Below are positions 11,001 through 20,217 of a stretch of DNA of 64,000 bases, piece after piece (position 1 is the stretch's first letter; each line of letters starts with the position of its first letter). A program made the translations under genes and the position numbers. Under the pieces are notes generated by a model. The model did no database searches and had not been told where the DNA came from. It was given only the letters and a program-made list of their open reading frames with translations. This DNA comes from Endomychus coccineus. Taxonomy: Eukaryota; Arthropoda; Insecta; Coleoptera; Endomychidae. Where the stretch lies: assembly GCA_958510875.1 (NCBI GenBank), contig OY294068.1:167409962-167473961 (forward strand), given 5' to 3'.

Positions 11001-11091
11001 TGGGCTTGTTCTTGAAAACTGTGGCAGAACAAAACCTTTGAAGCAAGAGGAATGAAGATCGTCGGGACATGCTTGAATTGTTGAAATTCAC
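4931..11091 (-). CDS. PRORP: PRORP: mitochondrial protein-only RNase P catalytic subunit (six exons)
   Basis: Protein-only RNase P removes the 5' leader of mitochondrial tRNA precursors, in animals together with the TRMT10C/HSD17B10 subcomplex. Exons (minus strand): 11091-10661, 10602-10379, 10208-9992, 7291-7039, 5711-5379, 5044-4931; they sum to 1572 nt and join without a stop, giving 523 aa, near the usual 500-580. The N-terminus (Arg/Ser-rich, no acidic residues over 25 aa) suits a mitochondrial presequence; Met8 is an alternative start. PPR-like helices fill residues 60-290. CEHC at 294-297 is the first half of the zinc site, completed by WHIP and KWLC near the end. The NYN nuclease has the expected aspartates: D355 (VVIDGLNV), D424/D425 (SQDDPYLLY) and D445 (ITRDLMRGH). 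Nothing suggests inactivation. It is divergent to SORL1. Confidence 0.95.
5379..5711 (-). CDS. PRORP: PRORP exon 5 (catalytic core DD and RD motifs)
   Basis: The acceptor TTTCAG is at 5717-5712 and the donor GTATCT at 5378-5373. It encodes KVLVIGRTHM, LTEDVSQDDPYLLYCALHSG and IITRDLMRGHQF, the most conserved part of PRORP. Confidence 0.96.
6013..6268 (+). mobile_element. Penelope-like element fragment, GIY-YIG endonuclease C-terminus
   Basis: In PRORP intron 4, the plus strand reads KLYKLNCLDCDGTHKQYLQK, then ALAKHCFDYNHQFDYKNINI and RSILEMIHIKRD, matching the C-terminal GIY-YIG-type nuclease of Penelope-like elements. The YIGQ core appears deleted between GT and KQYL. A 3' untranslated repeat with a hammerhead-like motif follows to about 6720. 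Confidence 0.8.
6601..6644 (+). ncRNA. Hammerhead-ribozyme-like motif, copy A
   Basis: The CTGATGA core (6607-6613) is followed by GGTC-GTGA-GACC (stem II with tetraloop), GAAA (6627-6630), then CGTACG and TA, with predicted cleavage after A6638. Stem I pairs 6601-6606 with 6639-6644 with one mismatch and one wobble. Stem III is only three pairs (A6630-T6637, C-G, G-C) around a two-base loop. An extra T sits between the CTGATGA core and stem II. Penelope-like elements are known to carry such short-stem-III hammerheads. Confidence 0.6.
6645..7038. other. PRORP intron 4 remainder with a small hairpin-rich patch
   Basis: Apart from the end of the Penelope-like repeat (to about 6720), I see only a structured patch at 6904-6961 with CCTAGCCTAGG and the pair CATCCTTTC/GAAAGGATG. 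No coding signal. Confidence 0.4.
7039..7291 (-). CDS. PRORP: PRORP exon 4 (CxxC zinc motif, first NYN aspartate)
   Basis: The acceptor is TTTTTTGCAG and the donor GTAAGT. It contains CEHC and FDVVIDGLNVSYSVG, the zinc half-site and the catalytic Asp of the metallonuclease. Confidence 0.95.
7292..8030. other. PRORP intron 3, 5' of the SINE: no feature seen
   Basis: AT-rich unique-looking sequence without a coding or structural signal beyond the exon 4 acceptor tract. Confidence 0.4.
8043..9988 (+). mobile_element. tRNA-derived SINE with (TAA)n tail, split by a hAT element
   Basis: The A box TAGTGTAGTGG (8054-8064) fits TRGYNNARNGG exactly, and a degenerate B box GGTTGCAAACC is at 9467-9477; without the hAT insert they are about 42 bases apart, as in tRNA genes. 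The body runs to a (TAA)n tail at 9971-9990. Net length without the insert is about 575 bp. Flanking direct repeats taccctTtgtt (8031-8041) and taccctCtgtt (9989-9999) are a target-site duplication with one mismatch. Confidence 0.75.
8069..9431 (+). mobile_element. hAT transposon (decayed), 8-bp target duplication GTGGTAAG
   Basis: The ends are inverted repeats (CAGTAGCGTAGCGAGG left; CCTCGCTACGCCTCTG right), flanked by GTGGTAAG at 8061-8068 and 9432-9439. Inside, plus-strand pieces of a ZMYM1-type hAT transposase are visible: RWSARYDAVSIVIEHLDSIL at the left, ELMSGSYFDCVEKECESF and the C-terminal dimerisation motif FPNLRVALQILLTVSVSITS-CERS at the right (8789-9160). Stops and frameshifts break it, and the 1363-bp length is short for an autonomous hAT. 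Confidence 0.88.
9971..9990 (+). repeat. (TAA)n microsatellite, SINE tail abutting PRORP exon 3
   Basis: About seven TAA units end directly at the exon 3 / intron 3 junction. The minus-strand splice donor starts in its last bases. Confidence 0.9.
9992..10208 (-). CDS. PRORP: PRORP exon 3 (PPR end), donor formed at a SINE tail
   Basis: The acceptor is TTTTTCAG at 10209. It encodes a helical stretch with KLEELFMACHQYEILFQEDL and ends in INRG. The donor GTATTA at 9991-9986 is the junction with a (TAA)n retroposon tail (see findings). The phase-2 end joins exon 4 in frame, which supports this boundary. Confidence 0.88.
10379..10602 (-). CDS. PRORP: PRORP exon 2 (PPR repeat region)
   Basis: The acceptor is TATTGTAG and the donor GTTAGT. 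It encodes a PPR-like pair, ENAILGLSTTTKWQECLDLM then NAYSAIISAAILNGHNNIAW, typical of the PRORP RNA-binding arm. Confidence 0.92.
10661..11091 (-). CDS. PRORP: PRORP exon 1 (presequence, first PPR-like helices)
   Basis: Starts MNFNNSSMSRRSSFLLLQRF and ends in a split Leu codon before donor GTAAGT (10660-10655). Phase 2 joins exon 2, which supplies the third base. Confidence 0.9.
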
Positions 11092-11248
11092 AATCTAAAA
11101 AATTTGCTTGAAAATAATAATAAAACACAAAATATTTTATATTAGAAGATAAGATAATAACACAGAGTAGGATACATATACATATAACACATATTTTATA
11201 TATTGATGACAGATCATAGATATTCTACTTCAAAGTTGGTGGGGAAAC

Positions 11249-11644
11249 CACGGTCGTATACACAGGTCTGGAAACTCTATGGTTGACTTGAGTCTCTTAC
11301 GGGCCGCCTAACTCGTAGTCCCTCACTCAGCCACCAGCTAGCGCTTGGATCACGAAGTGGTAAAACGATTTCTATCCGGAATCACAAGCATCCACTTTTT
11401 TCGCATTTCCGCATTTTTCGGCACTTTAAATACTGAAGTTTCTTGCTTTACACTTTTGTACCCCGTAATTTCGTAATTTGTTTCTAAAATCGCAGGTATT
11501 CCTTGTGTTGACAAGTCAACTGACAGTTGTCAGAAAATTCTCCTACGTGACGACTTTTGGTACTACAGGCCAGTCGACGCTTAGCGGACTCACTGCTCAC
11601 ATAGGAAACAACCTCGAGTTTCCAGACCTGTGTATACGACCGTG
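11249..11644. mobile_element. 396-bp MITE, 8-bp target duplication GGGGAAAC
   Basis: Perfect inverted ends of at least 28 bp start CACGGTCGTATACACAGGTC on both sides. GGGGAAAC is repeated at 11241-11248 and 11645-11652. The 8-bp duplication and CA start fit P or hAT superfamilies. No transposase inside. It lies 158 bp upstream of the PRORP start codon, in the divergent promoter region. Three micro-insertions elsewhere in the window share its ends. Confidence 0.9.
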
Positions 11645-11652
11645 GGGGAAAC

Positions 11653-12676
11653 GAATGCAGGGTGTATTCATCATAGACTTGATCTCTATGGTATTCATAC
11701 CATACACTTAATATCCTTTATGTGATAGTCGGGAACATTTTTTGTAGACAATTTAGATGAATGGCCAGTAGAAAACGAGATATTCACAAAAAAAACTAGA
11801 TTTTTTTCGACCTTAAATAATTCGGGTAGCGTACAAAATTTGGGCGAGGACGTTATTTGTCATGTCGAAATAAATGTATGTCCAAAAATTACTCGAGCAG
11901 TATTTATTTAGGGGTTCAATACCAAAATAACTGCACTAAATACAGTTGGTGAAAATGAAAAGATGAGAATATCTTCTGGGGTCATACCACTCATACCTAT
12001 GCGTTGTTTTCAGTATAACGAAGGGTCAATTTTTTAATTCCAGTTGCTTTGATTAAAATTGAATTGATAAAGCTAGAAATTAATTTCTTATTTTAACCGC
12101 GAACTTGGTTAAACAGATTTAAAAGTTGAATTCATCTAGAACATTCAAGCAAAGTTTCTCATGTCAATACACACCAAAATCCGTTTTTCCTAGACGCAGT
12201 AACTGAATGATGACACGAACGGACAGACATTTATATAAACATCGTTTTGAATCCAACGAGACTTGAAATATGCAGAACCAACAAACTCCCGGGCTCCAAA
12301 ATTATCATAAGTGGATCTTTCTCAATATATACGACGAAGTGCAAATAATACATGGTGGCTCTTCAGAGAATTTACGAATCTTTGTTCTTGCAATGCAACA
12401 GCAACGTTATGTAAATAATATGCAAGGTATGGAGGTTTGGAGTATAGTCAATTAAACTTGACTATGGTTTGGAGACATAACTAGTTATATAAACTTTTTG
12501 TACTTTTGCTACTCTATGGTATTGCTTTGTTATTAGTTTTAGCAGCTGCGCAGTAGGCGATTACCTGTGATTATTCTTGTGATCAAGCTGTGGTTGTCTG
12601 TGACGCGTCCACGCATCTTCAGTTTGCTACTATCAGCTGTCCGCGACGGTGTTTTAAGTTTAATGTTAATGACAAT
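11653..12676. promoter_or_regulatory. Intergenic region between PRORP (-) and SORL1 (+), SORL1 promoter and 5' leader
   Basis: Contains no convincing gene. A TATATAAA-like element at 12485-12492 and a GC-richer leader (12540-12676) precede the SORL1 start. The exact start site cannot be read from sequence. Confidence 0.4.
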
Positions 12677-12901
12677 ATGAAGTTTATATTTGTGTTGTTT
12701 TTGTGTTCGCGCTTCTTTATAAATTTTATTCATACTGAATATGTACATGCAATTAAAACAATAAGTGGTAATGGAGAGCCTCCTGGAGGATCAAGAACAT
12801 ATATATTTAATGCAGAATTCGACGATCAACAAATGTCAAACTCGAATCATGATCGACAAAAAAGATCCACGAATAATACAAAAGAAGTTATCCTCTCTAA
12901 G
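12677..12901 (+). CDS. SORL1: SORL1 exon 1: signal peptide and furin-cleaved propeptide
   Basis: MKFIFVLFLCSRFFINFI is a hydrophobic signal sequence; DRQKRS (59-64) matches the furin site that ends the SorLA propeptide. I end it at 12901 with donor GTTGGT because only phase 0 joins exon 2 in frame and the mature N-terminus then has the family length (about 12 residues before the first propeller strand). A GTAGTT donor at 13068 would leave phase 1 and a non-homologous 55-residue stretch. Confidence 0.8.
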
Positions 12902-15900
12902 GTTGGTAGTGATTATCAGATGATTTTCAGAAGTCGGTCCCATCAGGATCCATTTCTAAGAACACTTTTAGCAGTCAAACGTGATCATTTCAAGAACACA
13001 ATTATTCTAAGAAGCCAAGCCATTGTTGACACATTCACATTGCTTACACCAGCTAATGTTTTCAATGGTAGTTAGCCGCTTCAACACCGATTTACTTATC
13101 TGTTAGAGGATAGTAGGATACATAATTTAGGTTTTCAGAATTTCTGATTCCTAAATTTTGTTGTATCGTTCCTTATCCCCTCTTTTGGGTCCTTAAAAAT
13201 ACCGAATTGTTTACTAACAGTAAATCTTATTCGCGCTGGAATTACCGGCTTATTACCATTGACGTTGGTTGGGTAACATCGCTAATGATCTGGTTAATAA
13301 ATGAAGCAATGTGTAATTAACTGGAAACTGGAAATAGTTTCTATATACTAAATATTATTCTATCATTCGTAGATTAGCTCGATTTCGATAGAGAAATTAA
13401 AAGAAAATTAACAAGAGTTCTGGTGAAAACGACGGAGTTCCTGAGGTTCTGCGAGTTCTGCCTCAAAAATAGTCATTAGGCAAAATATTTTTTTTTTCAA
13501 TTTCAAATAGTTTTCATCTCGGTTTATATGTAGTTACTTCAGGGATCAAACTCTCGAAATACCCATATACATCCCATCCCGAAAAAATTATTCATAAAAT
13601 AGCGAGCCTTTCGGTAACATATTTTGGTTATTGTTTCATATAGGTTATATGTATTTATTGTACTTCCGGGATGGTTATCTCATAAAATCTTCACATAAAT
13701 CAACAAACGTTCAATTTTTCTAAGTATGCCTTCGTAGGGAGCATTTTGGGTTCATTAGTTTTATTTACTTTTATAATTATTATTTTGTTTTATTTTTTAT
13801 GGAAGAATTTGGCAACCGACCAAAGTTGAGCTTCGCAATTTGTATTTGGTGATGTCAGTATTTGGGGACAATTTGAGATCTATATGCCGCCAAGCATTCA
13901 ACAATGTAATTTCTTATTCATTAAATTGGATAGTGGAGTCATTTATAAGACTAAACCTAGTTGCTTCTAAATTGTTTTAATTTGGTTTTGCTTGGTTTCT
14001 CAACTTTTCCTCTTCTGTATCAAATATTTTTCTTGAATAGACATGCTAACTTCCGAGCTAACTTAATTTCTAACCAAATGTAAATTGTAACTAGAAATGT
14101 GTTGCCGCTTGGAGAAGAGATAAATAGTGTGCGTGGCAAAGTTAATCGGCGCAAATCATTTGATTTGGCTACTGATTTTTATATAATTGTTTCACATTCT
14201 ATTATATTCTTCGCATTTGTGCTAAGATAATGAAATAAATTATTCATTTCATTATCTTTGCACCACAAAATAATAATCAAATTAATGATATTTAAATCTC
14301 GAAGAAAATGTACTGAGTGATAGTCGCATATAGTATCACTAAGTTAGACCATACAACGCTATTGAAGTAAGTTTAAGTCACGGTCGTACATACGGTACGA
14401 CCGTGGTTTAAGTTTACCTCGATAATTGTTTTTATTGATTTTATTGAAATTTGGGTGAAAGCAGTGTTAAATTAACTTAAATTTACTGTAAAAGTTTTGA
14501 ATCGATTCAATGTATACTTTGAGTTTTGATTTTTTTAAATTTTCTTCCCTTCAGAAAAGGGTGTGTTTATTACCTGATTTCCCTGAAAAACAATATGATT
14601 CGTCATCGAACAGCAAACCATTTTTTGTCAAACTTTGAAAATGATAGGACCTTTAATTTTCTAGTTATCGTGGGGACACATTTCGTGATTGACATCACTA
14701 GACAGACGGATTTTTTCAAAGCTGCTTAAAATTCGATGAAAAAATACTATGGTGCAGAAATTTTTGCTTTAGGACTTTCTTCAAACGGATTTAGATATAG
14801 CTTGAGTAAATGCAATATACTCTTCAGACTTCGTCGCAAAGGGTATAATAATTGTAATACCTTCATGCTTAATGTAATAAAGTAGGTATGAGGCTTCTCT
14901 TGTTGAGCCTTCTCTGTAGTCTTCATTTAACCATACACTTCTAGCCATGGGTAAAGACTTATTGGATGCGATAGATTTGAATCTTGGTTTGGTAGTTATG
15001 TGCCATAGTTTATGATCGATTATTTTCTGCTTACAACGTTACAACGGAGTAACTTCTTCAACAATGAAGTATTATGATACTATCAGACAAATTTTATTAA
15101 TTAAACTCCACCGTTAATTGATTCTTGTCTATCTTCCACATATTTTCTGTACGATGGCCAGTTTTACGTGCAGTCCTCGGGAGCTGCCATGGATTCCCTA
15201 CTTTCTCCGGGTCATAGCTAATAATATCTTCATGGAACATGAAACTTTTGAGCAAGATGCTATTCTGTTCTCAAGCCGAAATGTTGGTTTAGATATGGCG
15301 ACGACACTTTTATTATTTGACAACATGTTCGCGAAAATCTTGTTCCCTTCCTCAATCATTTAAATTCATTACATCCCAATATCCTTTTCACCATGGAAGT
15401 TGAATCGAAAGGTTCACTCCCGTTCCTAGATGTATTAGTTAGTCGACAGACTGACGGTACTTTGGGACATTCTGTGTATCGAAAACCCGCTCATACCGAT
15501 AGATATCTCAATGGCCTTTCCCACCACCAACCTGCCCAAAAACAATAAAACAATCTGTCATAAACTCCTTGGTCCACAGAGTCACCTGAGCCATAACCTA
15601 CCCCCCCTGCTTTATCCACTGCCTTTCTTTCATATATTAGAAATATAACAGATCGAATTTCCAAAATCCTTAAAAAACATGATATTTCTACTCGGTTTTC
15701 CACACTTCTAAAACTATCTCAGTTTTACAAACCTTCCAAAGAGCCCCTTCCTCCTCTTCACTAAGAAGGTGTTTATAGTATTCCCTGTTCTTGCGGTAAA
15801 GCCTACATTGGTGAAACAGGTCGTACAGTAGCTATTCGTGTGTAAGAACATGAGCGCTGTACAAGGCTTCGTAACATCAGTAGATTTGCACTTGCGGAAC

Positions 15901-18900
15901 ACAAGTTTGACACTAATCATCAAATCCTTTTCGAAAATACTAAAATTCTAGCCCGAACCCCAAACTTCTATCAGCGAAAAATCCTTGAAGCTATAGAAAT
16001 CCTAAAACATCCAAATAATCTAAACCATGACTCTGGATATTACTTTCCCAACATTTGGAAACCCATCCTTGAAAATTCCACTTCGCACATGATCACACAA
16101 CGGTGGGTCAGGTGCCAGAACGGAGTTAACCACCGAAGTATAGACTATGTAGCGAGACGGATTTTTTCCTACAATAAATACGGTTACAGAAACCAGTAGA
16201 ATCAGTTTCAGTTCAAACCTCAAACCTACCCTGAAGATGCCACCTATTATGGTTGGTGAAAAGTCGGCATCAAGTGTCGTTCAAGATTAGCTATTCGCGG
16301 AAGTCTACTATTAAAGATAATTAAACTCCAGTACTTTAATATTCCATTTTCAAAATTAACTTCTTGACTGACACATATTAGGGACACATACACTTAAAAC
16401 ATGATTATATTGTCTTCATGAATATAATTCGTGTTACTCACCTACATATTATATTATCCTTGAAGTTGTATGGCGTAACAAAGGCAAAAAGCACAGTTCT
16501 ACTTTTCGTATTCGCCGCTTCTATGATCCAGTAGTATTTTTAAGCGTGAAAATAAATAACAAAACTCTGATTTTGAATTGAATGGCAAGTGTAAGTACAT
16601 ATAATTAGGGACTTCCCAATTCCGAAGGTAATGTACGTTTATTATATTTTATTTGATTAGGCACACTCAGTAGACGCTTACATCCAGTATACCACAGCAG
16701 CGTATCTCTGCAGAATCACGTAACTAGTTCAAATTGATACGAAGAAACATAATTCAAGTTCATTTAAATGTCCATAATACTTGTTGTACAAAATAAATTA
16801 GTACCCACAATACAGTAAATGTTGATTGCCAACATTGATAGTAAAACCTGCCCTGTGCCTTTTTCATAAACTGTTCGAAACAGGGCAAACATAACTCCTC
16901 ACCGACTCAAATCCAAATCGACATTGGAAAATGAAAGCGATAATTGGTGCAACGATGTTTCTGTGGAAAAAAAATACCATCAACCGAGCTATTAACGAAT
17001 GAACCAAACCTTTTGCTGAGGCTATTGACTTGAATGTAATTGACAAAAAAAAAACACAAACCGTTCCAACAGATCAACAACTGTACGCGAATTGGCCAAA
17101 AATGCTGTGCAAAAACTACAATTGTTAAATTACTTGTCATAATAATCCGAATCCAAGAAAGCCATACTTGTCCAAGAACGTCACAGTATGATTATAAATT
17201 GTATGTGTGGTAATAACAGTAATACATCGTCTTTGGTGGAAACAAATACTCAATCTAATTTTACATTTAATTTTAAGAACTCTTCCTTTACAGACTGTAT
17301 TTAAAATAAATAAATAAATAAATTTCATATTTGAGTTGTTAGTCGATTTTGCATTTTGCATAAACCCTCGGATATTGACAAATGCCTCATAATTTTATGA
17401 CACATTTCTCAAGCAGTGTGCTTTCGAAAACTTTTCTCGTTCATTGTCATTGTCCTAGGGTTATTATAGCTGGAAATGACCGTCCATTAAACGTCCTAGG
17501 CAGCTCGAATTTGGGAATAAATCCATCTGAAAGTGCTTCCTGTACATTCTAGAGTTTTAAAAATAATTCGTTAGTGGTTGATGCGAGGTTCGTGAGTAAT
17601 AAAAAATGATAAATACATTCCGACGACAGGTTAGTCCTCAAAAATAGTTATTTTTTATGATTAAATGAAAGTGAGCATACGCATGCTAAATTTGCTACTT
17701 GAATTACTATTGTAGACTAATTAATTATTGTTACGACCGCGACACTTGGTGGTTACACGCGGAAATAGTTAGTGGTAGTAAGTACCCTTTATCGCAAACA
17801 GATAGCGCTAGTAGTATTTTCGAAAGCGCAGTAACTATTAAACATTTGCGAATAATCTCGTTAATTCGAGAAAGCTCTGGTGTATTCCACTCACTTCTAG
17901 ATGGCAGTAATTGGGGTATAAAAATGCTAGCCGCGCGACCGCGAGTCAGTCTGCCTATGAAGGAAGGAAGCGAAACTGTCTGTGAAATAAAGTAGTGCGT
18001 AACTCCTTCAAACGTGTTTGTGCGTGTTTAAAAGACATCTTCGTAACAGTATTTTGATTCGACTTGTTTTTGTGTATGATTTACTAGTATGGAATAGAAG
18101 CGAAAAGTAGACAGTGAATGCATAACATTCAAAGATCAATGGAACTTTCAATATTTCGTAATTGAGTCCAGTAAGAAGGCACTATGTTTGATTTGCAATG
18201 AAACCATAGCCGTTCTCAAATAATATAACTTTAAACGTCATTATGAAACGAAACATTTTCAAAATTACTTAAAATATACAGGAAGTTTGCGGACAGAAAA
18301 ATTTGAAGCTTTGAAGCGCGGATTGAAATCGCAGCAATCTTTGTTTAGGAAACTCAATACTGAACAAGAGGCTGCAACTCGTGCCAGCTTTCGTGTGGTT
18401 CTTGAAATTGTGAAACGTGGAAAACCATTCACCGATTGAGAAATGAATTTTTTTGAATGAAAAGCATCGCCCTCTTACCAAATTACAAAGTAGCGAATGG
18501 CAGTGCAAGTTAGCATTATGTCGATTTGACAAAACATACGAACAAACTGAATTTGAAATTTCAACGAGAAAACTAGCTTCTCCCTGATTTATACACTAAT
18601 ATCAAATCGATCCGGCATAAAATAATACTGTTTCAATCACAATTACGTAAAAAATGTTTCACACATTTTAACACGTGAAATATTCAGTCACACTGAACTG
18701 AGATTGAGTTTCCTGTCGATTCATTTCAATCATTTGTTAGTTATTATGTTAAATTTTCTGCGTATTATACTTGTCATTAAACTTTACTTACCAAGTAAAT
18801 AAAACCGAGTTATTATCATTCTGTGCCCTTTTATCCAACTTATCACAACAAGAATAACAACAATAAGCCATTAGCTGTCGCGAGCCGGATTGATGACACT

Positions 18901-19962
18901 GGCGGGCTGTAGTTTGGAGACCTCTGATGAATAATATTGTCCAGTCTAGATAATATCATGATTTTGGACTTTGTAAACTATCATTTCACGGTGAAATTTC
19001 ATTTCGTTATTTTAGTGTCCTTTAATCGGACGAATATATAATTTTTTTTAAATTCCGATGATGGGAGTAGATTAGCTTATTCTTCCGAAAGTGTTCATAT
19101 AATGTTGATATACCGAATTCAATGTTCAACCTGCATCGGTAGTTGTGGCCGAGGTGGTTAAGACCCCGGTAATACATTTTGCATCCCGATTTTGAAACTC
19201 CAAGCGTCAAGATCATCGCATGATAGTTTGTTTAACTTTTGAGGGGTTAGTTTTTAAATTTTTATATACCTATTTTTGGTAATTCTAGGCTAGTAGAAGT
19301 AGAAGTTTAACGTAATTGATTGATGTTCCTTCTTCATATATGCCAAATTGTGCATTATGAGTAATAACTTTCGATCATTGGAATTTTGAAAATAGTAATT
19401 ATTCATCCGATTATGGCGCGAATATCCAGGGCCTTAAGTTATTGTATATTGCTATGGCAACGCTATTTTGCTATTTATCTATGACAGTCATTATGGTCAG
19501 ATAGTTATTTGTTGTATTTATTTATATATCCTCATTGGGGACACTGTTGGAAAATATATAATGATGCATATACTTGTGAATTGGTGATTAATCACGTATA
19601 AGACTTGTGAATTGGTGATTAATCATAATATAATTATCATCAGATAATTCATAAAGTTGACAATATTCATATTTTTACAGAATTGATTATTCATAATTCA
19701 TGATCTCAATGGGTCATATGACTTATGTATTAAACCAGTTGCTGTTGCTGTTCAACTGATAACAGCCACATAGTTATTAGGAAGCTTATCAAATTAAACT
19801 GTTATTATAGGCGAACATTCTAAAATATTTGCCGTAAAATTTGTACTGAATGGTTACAGAACTTCCGTCCAGTCGCTAAGAACAAGAGGAGCATTGTCAT
19901 GCTTTCATTAATACCAAATCTTCCTACAGTATGAATCAAGAGTTATCGTATTGTAATTAAAA

Positions 19963-20008
<46 letters not shown>

Positions 20009-20161
20009 CTTAAGAGATATAGAATTAAATTTTCTGAATTATGAAGATAACTTAGATAATTTAACATAGGATTATTATCTTCATAATTCAGAAAATTTAA
20101 TTCTATATCTCTTAAGTTACATACACGATAGTGGCCAATTAGGCAAAGAAACTTTAAACTT

Positions 20162-20217
<56 letters not shown>

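Noticed and set aside
12902..13074. Extension of SORL1 exon 1 coding
   Set aside because: Ends in phase 1, which does not fit exon 2, and has no resemblance to the VPS10p start.
16220..16270. Hammerhead-like CTGAAGA...GGTGAAA after the Penelope element at 15-16 kb
   Set aside because: Stem II pairs poorly and stem I cannot be drawn; kept out of the ribozyme calls.
19134..19215. Functional tRNA-Ser gene
   Set aside because: A-box similarity is good but there is no closing acceptor stem, anticodon arm or terminator; treated as a SINE head.
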